Shown piece after piece: positions 45,838 through 56,727 of a DNA stretch of 64,000 nt. The stretch's first letter is position 1. Every line of letters begins with the position of its first letter. The stretch covers positions 806,001 to 870,000 of the forward strand of contig NZ_BMYV01000002.1 of the NCBI RefSeq assembly GCF_014652455.1, in the 5' to 3' direction. The position numbers and the translations under genes were made by a program. This stretch comes from Litorimonas cladophorae. GTDB lineage: Bacteria; Pseudomonadota; Alphaproteobacteria; Caulobacterales; Maricaulaceae. Under the pieces are notes generated by a model, which was not told the DNA's origin, made no database searches, and saw nothing but the letters and a program-made list of their open reading frames with translations.

Positions 45838-46458
45838 ATGGTCATGGACAAAACACTTAATGCTTCTGTCTACAAGCTAGCTCTCAGAAACGTAGAGAAA
45901 TTTTACCACACTAGCAGTAGAACACATATCTATTACCAGCCGCACATTGGGTCGCTTGGTGTCAAAGGCTTCGGCGGATTTGCCGATGAAGCCTACGAAA
46001 ATTACGACTCAAATCTAAGAGAAATTTTAGGTCGCTTGTCAGTTGAGGAACTTTCTCGCTCCATGCAGCTTATTATGGATGGACCAAGAGGGATCGAAGC
46101 TCGTCGCGAAATTCAAATTAGATTACCAAGTGATCTAAAAAGTAAGTTAAGACAGAATGCAGAAGACAACAGGACTTCCATGTCTGACCTTATTATTGAA
46201 CTCATTGACCAGGCAATGCCCTACACTTCAGATGAGACAGAAATGGTCGTCTGGCGTGAGAAATTTTCAGAGTCGATGGATGTTGCGAATAAATTGAAAG
46301 CATCTTCGACGGTGTCTAGCCTAGTTAGCGTAAGTGTGAGACTTTCGGAGCACAGGCTTGAGGCTATCGAGAATGTCGCCGACTCTATGGACGTCCGATT
46401 CTCGAAACTATTGGCCGGTATAGTCACTAAACAGGCTAGGGATCTTGTTGCGGCTTAG
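45838..46458 (+). CDS. protein with two ribbon-helix-helix-like segments, probable regulator
   Basis: A 206-residue protein. Residues about 91-125 (REIQIRLPSDLKSKLRQNAE, then TSMSDLIIELIDQ) match an Arc-type ribbon-helix-helix. Residues about 162-200 repeat the pattern (VSVRLSEHRLEAIENVAD, then VRFSKLLAGIV). The N-terminal 90 residues are not recognised and contain a Tyr-rich stretch (FYHTSSRTHIYYQPH). Two RHH units in one chain would form a pseudo-dimer. AAGG lies eight bases before the ATG. Base composition is visibly more AT-rich than its neighbours. Confidence 0.7.
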   Translation: MVMDKTLNASVYKLALRNVEKFYHTSSRTHIYYQPHIGSLGVKGFGGFADEAYENYDSNLREILGRLSVEELSRSMQLIMDGPRGIEARREIQIRLPSDLKSKLRQNAEDNRTSMSDLIIELIDQAMPYTSDETEMVVWREKFSESMDVANKLKASSTVSSLVSVSVRLSEHRLEAIENVADSMDVRFSKLLAGIVTKQARDLVAA

Positions 46459-46665
46459 TTATCAAAATCAAGGCATCTGAACATATGCCACTGTGCATAT
46501 TTTCTGGCGATATAATTTTCAGGAAGAAGCAAGTTATAGAGGTTACATTTGATATTTTTCTAACGAGAATAGTGCTATTTTCTCCCCCGCTTGACGTCCC
46601 TCAACAAACCAATTGACACCCACGGCCCGCATCGTGTTCTCTGCGTCCAAAATCGAGGGATGCAT

Positions 46666-47160
46666 ATGACAAAGTTTTTGACGATGCCACGCGCCAGTCT
46701 CGCCGCCACGCTGCTGCTGCTGGCTGTGCCGCAGATTGCTGTGGCGCAAGCTTCCGCGCCGCTTACCGATCTTTATGCCTGCGAGGGGGTTGCGGATAAG
46801 GCGGATCAACTTGACTGTTTTCTCAAGGAAACCGCGAAATTACGCACAGCGGAAACGGCGGGTGAGTTGGTCGCTGTTGAGAAAGAAAACGTCGAACAGT
46901 TCAAACGCGATTTCGCGGAAAAAACCAAAACGCCCAAGAGCCGATCTCTGGCGATCCGCAGTACCACCACCGTGGGCGCAAATGGCTATGTCCGGTTCAC
47001 CCTAGAAAATGGCGAAGTCTGGCAGCAGGCCGAAGCCGCGCGGGTGCGTTTGGGCAAGGCCGAGCCCGATATGTTGGTGATCAAAAAGGGCCGCATGGGC
47101 GGCGTCCTCGGTCTCGTCAACGGCAAGCGTCCGTCCTTCCGCGTGAAACAGATCAAGTAA
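46666..47160 (+). CDS. secreted protein of unknown function
   Basis: A 164-residue protein with a signal peptide (ending AVAQA), two Cys in YACEGVADKADQLDCFLKE, a helical middle and a C-terminal beta-type stretch (GYVRFTLENGEVWQ, GLVNGKRPSFRVKQIK). The ATG at 46666 has GAGGGATG upstream; one codon pair earlier lies another ATG. The YACEG...LDCF spacing may form a disulfide. The function is unknown. It is followed by a bidirectional terminator. Confidence 0.78.
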   Translation: MTKFLTMPRASLAATLLLLAVPQIAVAQASAPLTDLYACEGVADKADQLDCFLKETAKLRTAETAGELVAVEKENVEQFKRDFAEKTKTPKSRSLAIRSTTTVGANGYVRFTLENGEVWQQAEAARVRLGKAEPDMLVIKKGRMGGVLGLVNGKRPSFRVKQIK

Positions 47161-47201
47161 GACGCGTCGTCTAAATTCACGGATTAAATCTACGCAAAAA
47201 A

Positions 47202-47234
47202 AAGGCCGCCCCAATGGAGCGGCCTTCTTATTTT
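47202..47234. terminator. bidirectional terminator between the secreted protein and groL
   Basis: Stem AAGGCCGC/GCGGCCTT (47202-47209, 47219-47226) with a nine-base loop. On the plus strand it is followed by CTTATTTTTTT. On the minus strand the preceding A run (47196-47203) supplies the T tract for groL. Confidence 0.9.
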
Positions 47235-47268
47235 TTTCTGACGTTAGGTCAGGTAGGATGAGCCGAAG

Positions 47269-48921
<1,653 letters not shown>

Positions 48922-49020
48922 TTAGAGAGTGTTTGGTGTGTAGTTTGATGCCAGGTTCCCGCGCCGCATTTGCTTCGCAATTGCTCCCCGCGGGTTTCGT
49001 GTAAATCTGCTTCGCAGAAT

Positions 49021-49308
49021 TTACCCGATGATACCCATGATATCCGACTCTTTCATGATCAGCAGGTCTTTGCCGTCGATCTTGACTTCGGTTCCGCCCC
49101 ATTTGCCGAACAAAACGCGGTCGCCTTTGCGAACGTCGAGTTCTGCATATTCGCCGTCGTCATTGCGGATGCCTGGGCCGACTGCGATGACTTTGCCTTC
49201 GGAGGGTTTTTCAGTGGCTGTATCCGGGATGATGATCCCGCCAGCCGTCTTAGTGTCTTCTTTGACGCGTTCTACAACAACGCGGTCGTGGAGGGGACGA
49301 AATTTCAT
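49021..49308 (-). CDS. groS: co-chaperonin GroES (10 kDa)
   Basis: A 95-residue protein starting [15 protein letters not shown], with the mobile loop [15 protein letters not shown] and [18 protein letters not shown]. It caps GroEL. The ATG at 49308 was chosen by family alignment; a longer reading upstream lies in the promoter. CIRCE lies at 49344-49370. The stop codon falls in a hairpin (49001-49024). Confidence 0.98.
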   Translation of the reverse strand: MKFRPLHDRVVVERVKEDTKTAGGIIIPDTATEKPSEGKVIAVGPGIRNDDGEYAELDVRKGDRVLFGKWGGTEVKIDGKDLLIMKESDIMGIIG

Positions 49309-49343
49309 GCGTCTTCTCTCTTCTCTAGGGTTCAAATATAGGC

Positions 49344-49370
49344 TTGGCACTCGCATAGGCAGAGTGCCAG
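49344..49370 (-). promoter_or_regulatory. CIRCE element (HrcA operator) of groESL
   Basis: TTGGCACTC, nine bases, GAGTGCCAG: eight-base perfect inverted repeat (TGGCACTC/GAGTGCCA) with the N9 spacer of CIRCE. It differs from the consensus TTAGCACTC by one base in each arm. A minus-strand -10-like CCTATATTTG follows (49333-49342), close to the alphaproteobacterial heat-shock sigma pattern. HrcA repression is inferred; hrcA is outside the window. Confidence 0.88.
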
Positions 49371-49464
49371 TGGGCGTCATGTGGGCGAGCCCGAAGGACT
49401 CTTCAACCCGTCAACCGAAGATTTTTAGAGGAAACTGTAAATTTTTTGAACGCCCCAACGGCGG

Positions 49465-50058
49465 CTAAAAATTATATCCGACGCTAAAGGCTAAAGCGTC
49501 CGCGTCTTGGTCATTGCCAAAGTTGTATTCGGTATAATCCATGCGCAGTTGAAACTGGTCCGCATTGCCAAAGTTAAAGGCCAAACCGCCGCCATATGAG
49601 ATGCCGTTCAACCCGTCGCCGTCGCCACCAATGACGTTGCGGCTGTCGATATTGGTGACCGCATATCCTGCGCGGGCGAAAATTTCGAAACCCGTATCGC
49701 CAAAGGGCAAGCGCGCGCGGCCATAGCCAGCAAAGCGGCTTTCGTAATCGGCGATTCCATCATCGCTCGCATTGTCGACGCCAATGGCCGCTTCGCCTTC
49801 AACCGCGAAATAACGATGGACCACAACGCCGCCGCGGATAGCCGCCGCAGTTGTGGCCTCTCCGAAGAGACTGAATGAGTCGCCCGCGAAACTGTTGAGC
49901 TCGATCGCTTCGATGGCAAGGCTGACATAAGCGCCAGTTTTGTCCGCGCCGCGGTCCTTTGACGTGTCAGTCGTTTGGGCGAAGGCTAAGCCGGGGACAG
50001 ACACCAAAATGCCTGTGATCAAAGCCTTATTCAGAAACGTGTGGCGAAACATAAGCAT
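49465..50058 (-). CDS. outer-membrane beta-barrel protein (OmpA-like, OMP_b-brl)
   Basis: A 197-residue protein with a signal peptide (ending AFAQ), then eight or so alternating beta strands (GAYVSLAIEAIEL, GVVVHRYFAVEGEAAIG, GYGRARLPFGDTGFEIFARAG) and a C-terminal Phe (FSVGYNF), the barrel-assembly signal. A small structural or adhesin-type barrel. ATGs at 50058 and 50052 are both possible. No partner gene. Confidence 0.85.
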   Translation of the reverse strand: MLMFRHTFLNKALITGILVSVPGLAFAQTTDTSKDRGADKTGAYVSLAIEAIELNSFAGDSFSLFGEATTAAAIRGGVVVHRYFAVEGEAAIGVDNASDDGIADYESRFAGYGRARLPFGDTGFEIFARAGYAVTNIDSRNVIGGDGDGLNGISYGGGLAFNFGNADQFQLRMDYTEYNFGNDQDADALAFSVGYNF

Positions 50059-50181
50059 AAAACTTTCTGTAGATGTCGGGGCTTTACACCTCGCAGACTG
50101 CAATGAGATCGCAAATCACGCCGTGTTTCGGTATTCTACACTTTGTCCGGGAGGATAAGGTTTGGGCGGCTTCTAATCGGC

Positions 50182-50637
50182 CTATTTCGCGACGATCATC
50201 TGCGTCAACGCCACACCAATGGCGGCGCAGGATCCGGTCAGGACCGTGCCCCAGACAATGTCGATCGCAACCATCTTAACAGGCCATCCCTTTAGCGTCG
50301 CGAGGTTCGTCAGATCATAGGTCGCGTAGCAGAAGAAGCCAAACAGCCCGCCATAAATCGCGGCGGTCAGGATCGATCCGCCCAATCCCGCATCGGACAT
50401 CAGGGCGGGCCGCGCCGCGAAAATGACGATGCCGACCACGTAAAGCAGGTAAAACCCAATCGCGACGCCCCATTTTGGGCTGTCGGCCATTAACTCGCCC
50501 AGTTGCGAACTATAAAAGGATTTCGCCACCACCCCCAACCAGATCAGGTCAATCACGAAAAACGCAATAACCGTCAAACCATAGCAAATCGCCAAGGTGG
50601 AAAAGGGCACAGAGAGAAGGGAAGTTGGATTGGTCAT
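50182..50637 (-). CDS. DUF2177 membrane protein
   Basis: A 151-residue protein with about four helices, carrying DLIWLGVVAKSFYSSQLGEL, GGLFGFFCYATYDLTNLATL and VDIVWG, the DUF2177 motifs. The ATG at 50637 begins close to the family start. The function is unknown. The 266-base stretch to the next gene (50638-50903) shows no gene. Confidence 0.88.
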   Translation of the reverse strand: MTNPTSLLSVPFSTLAICYGLTVIAFFVIDLIWLGVVAKSFYSSQLGELMADSPKWGVAIGFYLLYVVGIVIFAARPALMSDAGLGGSILTAAIYGGLFGFFCYATYDLTNLATLKGWPVKMVAIDIVWGTVLTGSCAAIGVALTQMIVAK

Positions 50638-50903
50638 GCAATATCTACGCACGGCACACGCAGATGGTTGCTAGGTGCTCCAAAATTTGAAAAGCGGGCC
50701 TTCCGTCAATCCTGAAAAAAAACGAAGTATCTTTGGATGTATTCTCAAGCGTCCGAGAGTGAGTAGCAGAGAATGCGTCTCGCTAGGCCTAGATGTTCAC
50801 AATCTAATGCTCGCTTATTGGCTCGAAAAATCTTTTCTTGTGGTCGACCTATCTACAATTTTCACGCTAGATTGAAAGCAAGAGCGTCGCGGGAGAAAAT
50901 TGA

Positions 50904-51350
50904 ATGAAATATGTGGTTATGGGTCTAGGCATTATGCTCACTGCCTGCGCATCCACCTCTGTCCCTGATGGTTTTGTTTATGAAACTTCGGTTCGGGGAG
51001 AGCAGGGGTGGCAGGGCGCGTCGGCGCGCGCCAAGGCGGCGGAGTCACTGACGAAAGCGAGCGTCGTTGTTCATCCTGCGGCTGCGCTGCAAAGCGCCTT
51101 GCCATCGGCTGAGGTGAAGGTGAAACGCTGGGGCGTCTCTTATTTTGGCGCAGATTGGACACGCTATCAGGTCAAGCTGGACGCCGATGTGACCCAAGCT
51201 GGTCGCACAAACAAATGCCGCATGCGCGCGCCAGACACACCCGTTGGGGCGATGACGTTAAAAGAAATCCGCGCCGATGATGGCGCGGCGTTGCAGCAGG
51301 TTTTGCAAGAGCTGGTGGCGGCGTGCGTCGCGCAGGTGAGTGCGGGCTAG
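50904..51350 (+). CDS. small lipoprotein, function unknown
   Basis: A 148-residue protein with a signal peptide ending in the lipobox LTAC. The body has a two-Cys pattern (NKCRMR and VAACVAQ) that could form a disulfide. No family is recognised. Its stop overlaps that of the convergent P450 gene (51347-51350). Confidence 0.8.
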   Translation: MKYVVMGLGIMLTACASTSVPDGFVYETSVRGEQGWQGASARAKAAESLTKASVVVHPAAALQSALPSAEVKVKRWGVSYFGADWTRYQVKLDADVTQAGRTNKCRMRAPDTPVGAMTLKEIRADDGAALQQVLQELVAACVAQVSAG

Positions 51351-52666
51351 CCTAAATTTACCATCAACCTCCCAACGGAATGCGTGAAGCCATTGGGTAG
51401 GATGTCTTGTTCGCCCGTCCACGATATATTTGGGAAACGCGCCAAGATTTGGCGATACACGACATCCAGTTGCATATTGGCCACGCGCTGCCCCAAACAG
51501 ACATGTGGGCCAATGCCAAAGGCGAGGTGGTCCTTCGCATTTTTGCGATGGATATCGAACAGATTTGGATTTTCGAAAACACGCGGATCGCGATTGGCCG
51601 CACCGTAATACATGATGACTTTGTCACCTTCTGTAATTGTCTGCCCGCCCAGTTCCGCGTTCGTCGTCGCGGTGCGGCGCATATAGATAACGGGGCTGAC
51701 CATGCGGATCGCTTCATGGGTCATATTTGGAATTAAGTCTGGGTCTGCGATCAATTCGGCTTTCGCCTCTGGAAATTCTGTCAGCAAACGCATCGTGCCG
51801 GAGATTGAATTTCGCGTCGTATCATTGCCTGCAAAGACGATCAGTAACCAAGACCCGTCCAGATATTCGTCAGGTAATTTCGCGCCATCAATCTCGACAT
51901 TGGCAATCGCCGAGAGCAAGTCCTCGCGCGGATTGGCGCGGCGGTCCTGCAAAATGGCTTGACCATAATCAAACAGCGCCTGCACTTCGGAAAGGAAGTG
52001 CATGATCATCGCGGGGTCAACGTCACCAAGCTCTTGCTGCTCTAACGTATATTGCGCCAGCTCCAGCATTTGCATCCACGCCGCGATTTTTGGGCGATCT
52101 TCTGCCGGAATGCCGAGAATTTCGCAGAGCGTGAAGAGCGGCAGCTTCTCGCTGACCGTGGAGACGAGATCACAGACCGGACCTGCTGCGGCCAAATCAT
52201 CCATCAGTGTCGTGACATAGGCCTCAACCTTTTCGCGCAGACGTTTGACATAACCCGGCGTGAAATAGGCCATATGCTCGCGGCGCAACTGCATGTGATG
52301 CGGCGCGTCGAGGCAGATCATCGTGTCGAGGGCTGCGCGATGCAGCAGCGGGTGACGACGCGCTTCGTCCATATAGGCCGCTAGAATGCCACCCTTTTGC
52401 GAGGAATAGGTTTTTGTGTCCAAGTTGGCCTGACGCACCAAATCATAGGAGGTCAGCGCCCAATATCCAGCGCTGCCCTTCATTGAATGCCAAGCAATAG
52501 GCGCTGTTTCCCGCATAGTTTTAAACGCGTCAAACGGCTGACCAGACGTGAAGTTTCCAGATTTGCTGAGATCAAGCGGCGGTTTGAAATCATAGATCGG
52601 CGCGACAGGCGGCGGCCCCTCGCCAGCATCAGGCGTGTAAGTTTTGGATACGAGTTCTAGGGTCAT
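51347..52666 (-). CDS. cytochrome P450 monooxygenase
   Basis: A 439-residue bacterial class P450. The heme-thiolate is Cys390 in FGIGPHVCLGQR; the I-helix oxygen-activation motif is AGNDTTRNS and the K-helix ExxR is EAIR. It needs ferredoxin/reductase partners, none in the window. Substrate is unknown; the family is not safely assignable to a CYP subfamily. A single gene, not in an obvious catabolic operon. Confidence 0.95.
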   Translation of the reverse strand: MTLELVSKTYTPDAGEGPPPVAPIYDFKPPLDLSKSGNFTSGQPFDAFKTMRETAPIAWHSMKGSAGYWALTSYDLVRQANLDTKTYSSQKGGILAAYMDEARRHPLLHRAALDTMICLDAPHHMQLRREHMAYFTPGYVKRLREKVEAYVTTLMDDLAAAGPVCDLVSTVSEKLPLFTLCEILGIPAEDRPKIAAWMQMLELAQYTLEQQELGDVDPAMIMHFLSEVQALFDYGQAILQDRRANPREDLLSAIANVEIDGAKLPDEYLDGSWLLIVFAGNDTTRNSISGTMRLLTEFPEAKAELIADPDLIPNMTHEAIRMVSPVIYMRRTATTNAELGGQTITEGDKVIMYYGAANRDPRVFENPNLFDIHRKNAKDHLAFGIGPHVCLGQRVANMQLDVVYRQILARFPNISWTGEQDILPNGFTHSVGRLMVNLG

Positions 52667-52909
52667 AGGCCGTAGTCATGCGGAAATTGAGGGCTCTGTC
52701 AAAGCGCATTTCTGCATGCGGGGGCGCGGGATATGATTGGCCGGTGCTTCGGTTCTTTCGTGTTTCGAAAATTGAATGATCTTGCGCGTCAATTAAATCG
52801 GATGCGCATATTTATCTTTCGCGCCGGACCATGATTTCGACGGACATTAGATCAGCGGCTTAGAGCCCCGAAAGAAGGCCGCTGGTCATGTTTGTAAATG
52901 AGTTTGATT

Positions 52910-52918
52910 CTAGAAAAC
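52910..52918 (+). repeat. left copy of 9-base direct repeat flanking the orphan gene
   Basis: CTAGAAAAC here is repeated in the same orientation at 53527-53535. The two copies lie 14 bases after the stop and 14 bases before the start of the gene at 52932-53513. Possible insertion footprint (inference). Confidence 0.35.
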
Positions 52919-52931
52919 TACTCGATTAGAC

Positions 52932-53513
52932 TCAATCGAAAATAAAAGCTCTCTCAGCAGCGCTCAGGTCCCTTTTTTTGAACACCCCGCTTTTAAAAAG
53001 TTTAATGGTATAATATATCCCTCTAAACAATCTTGTTGGGAAAGATTTTCTCGGTGAGGCCTCGACTAACAAAATCCAAGATTTAAGATGTCCACTCTCT
53101 GCACTTTCAATCAGCTTGTTTTTCGTCAATGCAAATGTTTCTTCGTCCGGATTGTCCTTAAGAATAAGATGCGCATTTAAACTCACCGCAGGTAAGAAAT
53201 TCTCAGCGGCTAATTTTCGCAATACTTTCAATCCTGTATTGCGATCGTCGTGCAAAATGGAATAGTGCGCCAATAAGTACTCTGCGTAAATATCCGACTT
53301 TTCTATGAGAAGTTTCCGAAGGATAGATTTAGCAAGTTCCCTGTTACGAAGCCCCCCGTTTCCCCAATAAAGGCAATGAGCAACTGCTCGCAGCGCCACA
53401 CTCTCACCTGAAACCGCCCTTTGGACTAACTCCCGATAACTTACCTCATAGGAATGAACTCTGACTGTCTTCCTTTCGTCGATTTCGTTATATAGTTGTT
53501 CTAGCGGCTGCAT
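52932..53513 (-). CDS. Sel1-like-repeat protein of unknown function
   Basis: A 193-residue, all-helical soluble protein with degenerate Sel1/TPR-like repeats: ALRAVAHCLYWGNGGLRNRELAKSI split over helices, then YAEYLLAHYSILHDDRNTGLKVLRK and LAAENFLPAVSLNAHLI. The C-terminus is basic and hydrophobic (RLFRGIYYTIKLFKSG). Noticeably AT-rich, alone between the P450 and yciI, and flanked by CTAGAAAAC repeats. The start codon directly follows a perfect 10-base inverted repeat, with no clear ribosome site. Function unknown. Confidence 0.72.
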   Translation of the reverse strand: MQPLEQLYNEIDERKTVRVHSYEVSYRELVQRAVSGESVALRAVAHCLYWGNGGLRNRELAKSILRKLLIEKSDIYAEYLLAHYSILHDDRNTGLKVLRKLAAENFLPAVSLNAHLILKDNPDEETFALTKNKLIESAESGHLKSWILLVEASPRKSFPTRLFRGIYYTIKLFKSGVFKKRDLSAAERAFIFD

Positions 53514-53536
53514 GGTTTTCTAGTTACTAGAAAACC
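53514..53536. promoter_or_regulatory. 10-base perfect inverted repeat at the start of the Sel1-like gene
   Basis: GGTTTTCTAG-TTA-CTAGAAAACC, abutting the start codon of the minus-strand gene (53511-53513). It occupies the ribosome-site position, so it could be an operator or a translation-blocking hairpin. Its right arm contains the second copy of the CTAGAAAAC direct repeat. Confidence 0.45.
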
Positions 53537-53665
53537 TTAAATTATGTGTCACTTTTGGCGTCATCCGACTGTGTGGCTTAAAATCGCCCAAAGTAAGACA
53601 CTGAGCAAGCGTCCTCTTAGAGGGAAAACTTGCTATAGATGTTGCGATTGCAAAGACTGACGGCT

Positions 53666-53956
53666 TTACGCTGGCGCGCCCAATAACCAATTAAATTCGC
53701 GCACACGTCTGAAGGCCGTCAGGCCCGCTTTGTTATAGGGGTCGTCTTCCAACCACGCTTCGACGGCTTTGAGATCAGAGCCTTCGACGATAAGAAGGCT
53801 GCCGCGCATGTCGCCTGCCTCATCAAGCCACGGTCCCGCAGAAATAAGTTTCACAGTCGGATGGTTGAGCGCCCATTCCAAATGCGCTTCGCGCGCTTCC
53901 ATCCGGACGTGAAGGCTGTCGGCTTTGTCTTCGGTATAGATCAGGAAGTGCGTCAT
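53666..53956 (-). CDS. YciI-family protein
   Basis: A 96-residue YCII-domain protein with [23 protein letters not shown] and [28 protein letters not shown] split in the usual order, including the His and Asp of the family pocket. Possible dehydratase-like or binding role, unproven. It overlaps the tsaD stop (53953-53956), so it is cotranscribed. Confidence 0.9.
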   Translation of the reverse strand: MTHFLIYTEDKADSLHVRMEAREAHLEWALNHPTVKLISAGPWLDEAGDMRGSLLIVEGSDLKAVEAWLEDDPYNKAGLTAFRRVREFNWLLGAPA

Positions 53957-55080
53957 GATTTAGGGCCTTTCTTGCCATGTCCAGATTTGGGTGCGTTCGC
54001 GGCAGCGTCTTTATCGAGCGGCCAGCGCGGACGCGCAGGGGCGTCATAACCGTCTGTGATCCCCGCCGCGAGGCGTTCGGCCCCCGCCAGCGCGATCATC
54101 GCGGCATTATCGCCGCAGAATTTGAGGGGTGGCGCGATAAAATCAAAATTGCGCGTTGCAGCCATAGTTTTCAGACCCGCGCGGAGTTCCGTATTCGCCG
54201 CCACGCCGCCAGCGACCACGAGGCGCGCTCGGCCAGTGTCGCCCGTAGCGTTGCGATATAGCGTTATGGCGCGACCGACGCGGTCGAGCATCGTATCCGT
54301 CATCGCGCGTTGGAAACTGGCGGCGATATCGGCTTTCGCGGTGTCAGTTTTATCAGACGCGTCCCAGGCGCGGGCAACCGCAGTTTTAAGCCCCGCAAAG
54401 GAAAAGTCCGCGTGGTCGCGGCCTTTCATCGGACGTGGGAATTTAATGGCTTTGGGATTGCCGCGCTCAGCCCAGCTTTGCACTTTTGGGCCGCCCGGGA
54501 ACCCAAGACCCATGACCTTGGCGGTTTTGTCAAAGGCTTCGCCCGCCGCGTCATCGACTGTACTGCCCAAACGTTCATACTCACCCAAACCCGTAACAGA
54601 CAAAAGCTGTGAATGCCCCCCGGAGACGAGCAAGAGCAGATAAGGAAACGCACAGTCTTCTGTGAGGCGAGGCGACAGGGCGTGGCCTTCCAAATGGTTG
54701 ACGGCAATCAGCGGTTTGTTCAAGGCCATGGCGAGCCCTTTGGCGCTCATCAACCCCGTGATCACGCCGCCGATCAAGCCAGGTCCGGCTGTTGCGGCGA
54801 TCCCATCTAAATCGTCCCAAGATACACCTGATGATTTTACGGCTTTCGCGAGGATAGGTTCAATTTTACGCATATGCGCTCGCGCCGCAATTTCTGGCAC
54901 AACGCCGCCAAATGGACGGTGTTCTTCGTCTTGGCTGGCCACGATATTGGATAGAATTTCGACGCGGCCATCGGCGTAGCGGCGCAACACACTGGCGGCC
55001 GTTTCATCACAAGACGACTCAAGCCCCAAAACGGTGAGGGCCTCATCTTGTTTTACATCTGGTTTCGGGGCATGTCGCAT
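53953..55080 (-). CDS. tsaD: tRNA N6-threonylcarbamoyladenosine transferase TsaD
   Basis: A 375-residue ASKHA-fold metalloenzyme that transfers the threonylcarbamoyl group to A37 of ANN-decoding tRNAs. Motifs: [13 protein letters not shown] near the start, the metal site HLEGHAL (with two His), [24 protein letters not shown] and [10 protein letters not shown]. The ATG at 55080 begins the protein; 30 bases separate it from the divergent hemC start. Confidence 0.97.
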   Translation of the reverse strand: MRHAPKPDVKQDEALTVLGLESSCDETAASVLRRYADGRVEILSNIVASQDEEHRPFGGVVPEIAARAHMRKIEPILAKAVKSSGVSWDDLDGIAATAGPGLIGGVITGLMSAKGLAMALNKPLIAVNHLEGHALSPRLTEDCAFPYLLLLVSGGHSQLLSVTGLGEYERLGSTVDDAAGEAFDKTAKVMGLGFPGGPKVQSWAERGNPKAIKFPRPMKGRDHADFSFAGLKTAVARAWDASDKTDTAKADIAASFQRAMTDTMLDRVGRAITLYRNATGDTGRARLVVAGGVAANTELRAGLKTMAATRNFDFIAPPLKFCGDNAAMIALAGAERLAAGITDGYDAPARPRWPLDKDAAANAPKSGHGKKGPKS

Positions 55081-55110
55081 GGCTATCGACCTAAGGATTA
55101 CCGCCAGATT

Positions 55111-56043
55111 ATGCAATCACCTGCACTCACTATTGGAACACGCGGATCGCCATTGGCGCTGTACCAAGCCAATCTCGTCCAACGCTTGATCTGTGAGGCC
55201 TCTGGCCGTTGCGCCGAACAGGTTGTCATCAAGGTTTTGAAAACGACAGGCGATACCATCAAAGGTGAATTGAAAGACTTTGGCGGGAAAGGGCTGTTCA
55301 CGCGTGAACTCGAAATGGCGCTTCTGGACGGCACAATTGATCTGGCTGTTCACTCTATGAAAGATGTCCCGACGGTCGGACATGAGGATTTAGTGGTCAG
55401 TGCGATCCTGCCACGTGCGGATGTACGAGACGCTTTCATTTCCGTGAAACACGGTTCGATTGACGATCTGCCCCAAGGTGCCTTGATCGGCTCGGCAAGT
55501 CTGCGACGTCGCGCACAGCTCTCGGCCATGCGGCCAGATTTGCAGTTCTGTCTCCTGCGCGGAAATGTAGGCACGCGATTGAAAAAATTAGAAGCGGGCG
55601 TTTGCGATGCAACGATGTTGGCCTGTGCTGGCTTGCGCCGACTGGAACAAGATGATCGAATTACACAAGCCGTTGAAACGGACATGATGTTGCCGGCACC
55701 GGCCCAAGGCGCCATCGGAATCGAAGTGATGCGAAATCGGGCTGACTTAACCGACGTTCTCGCGCCTTTGAATGATCGGTCCACAGAGCTGGAGATCACG
55801 GCAGAACGCGCGTTTCTTCGGGCGCTGGATGGAAATTGTCGAACCCCCATTGCGGCTCTCGCCAAATTGGACGGCGAACACTTAACGCTGCGGGGTGAAA
55901 TTTTAGCCAAAGATGGAAGTTTGCGCATTGCAGATGAATGCGTAGGCCCCGTTGCGACGGCATTCGACGCCTATGACCTCGGTTTCAAAATGGGAGCGTC
56001 TGTTCGGAAACAGGTCGGCGGGCGCATCACATTTGATGACTAA
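55111..56043 (+). CDS. hemC: hydroxymethylbilane synthase (porphobilinogen deaminase)
   Basis: A 310-residue enzyme making hydroxymethylbilane from four porphobilinogens. Recognised by [37 protein letters not shown] (split), [26 protein letters not shown], and the dipyrromethane cofactor Cys in [10 protein letters not shown]. The ATG at 55111 fits the family start. Only 30 bases lie between the hemC and tsaD starts. hemD overlaps its last eight bases. Confidence 0.97.
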   Translation: MQSPALTIGTRGSPLALYQANLVQRLICEASGRCAEQVVIKVLKTTGDTIKGELKDFGGKGLFTRELEMALLDGTIDLAVHSMKDVPTVGHEDLVVSAILPRADVRDAFISVKHGSIDDLPQGALIGSASLRRRAQLSAMRPDLQFCLLRGNVGTRLKKLEAGVCDATMLACAGLRRLEQDDRITQAVETDMMLPAPAQGAIGIEVMRNRADLTDVLAPLNDRSTELEITAERAFLRALDGNCRTPIAALAKLDGEHLTLRGEILAKDGSLRIADECVGPVATAFDAYDLGFKMGASVRKQVGGRITFDD

Positions 56044-56701
56044 AACCGTCTGGATCACGCGGACGCAACCCGCCGCCGATGAGAGCGCAGTTGCGTGGCG
56101 AGCCGCAGGATTCGAGCCTTTGGTTCTGCCGCTTCTGGACGTTCGCGCGATCAAGCATGCGCCTTTGCCTGAGAGCGAGATTGTTATCTTTACCTCGAAA
56201 AATGGTGTCGACCATTTTGCAGGGCAGGGCCAACGCGCAGTTTGTGTCGGTGATGCAACAGCCGAGAAAGCGCGCGCCGCAGGGTATCGCGATGTCGTGT
56301 CGGTAAATGGAATATCCGCAGACATTACATCGTGGGTTCGCGAAAACATCCCAGTGCACCAAGCGGTCTGCCATGTGTCGGGTTGGCATATACGCGGGAC
56401 AATCTGCGAAGACCTTCGCGCGCTGGGCTATCCGGCGACGCGTCTGAAGGTGTATCGGTCATTTCCGACAAACGCTTGGCCCGAACAGCGATTTGATCTC
56501 GTCGCATTATATTCACCCTTGGCTGCGCAAACCTTTGCAGATCTGGCAAAGGGGCGAAACCTATCGGACATTCAAGCTGTTTGCATCAGTGATGCCACTG
56601 CGCAGCCGCTGGTGAAATTGGACCTGAAAGGGTGCGTGATCGCGGCAATGCCGCGCGAAGATGAACAGATTTTAGCTGCGCAAACCACCCCTTGCGGCTA
56701 G
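56036..56701 (+). CDS. hemD: uroporphyrinogen-III synthase
   Basis: A 221-residue protein with the two-lobed HemD pattern: WITRTQPAADESA, VIFTSKNGVDHF, CVGDATAEKARAAGY, and the second lobe AVCHVSGWHIRG and LVALYSPLAAQTFADL. Sequence conservation in this family is low, so position is the stronger evidence: it overlaps hemC by eight bases and is followed by mitofilin and hemY. Cyclises hydroxymethylbilane with inversion of ring D. Confidence 0.93.
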   Translation: MTKTVWITRTQPAADESAVAWRAAGFEPLVLPLLDVRAIKHAPLPESEIVIFTSKNGVDHFAGQGQRAVCVGDATAEKARAAGYRDVVSVNGISADITSWVRENIPVHQAVCHVSGWHIRGTICEDLRALGYPATRLKVYRSFPTNAWPEQRFDLVALYSPLAAQTFADLAKGRNLSDIQAVCISDATAQPLVKLDLKGCVIAAMPREDEQILAAQTTPCG

Positions 56702-56727
56702 GGGGCTTCCCACCCTAAGTTAAGCGT

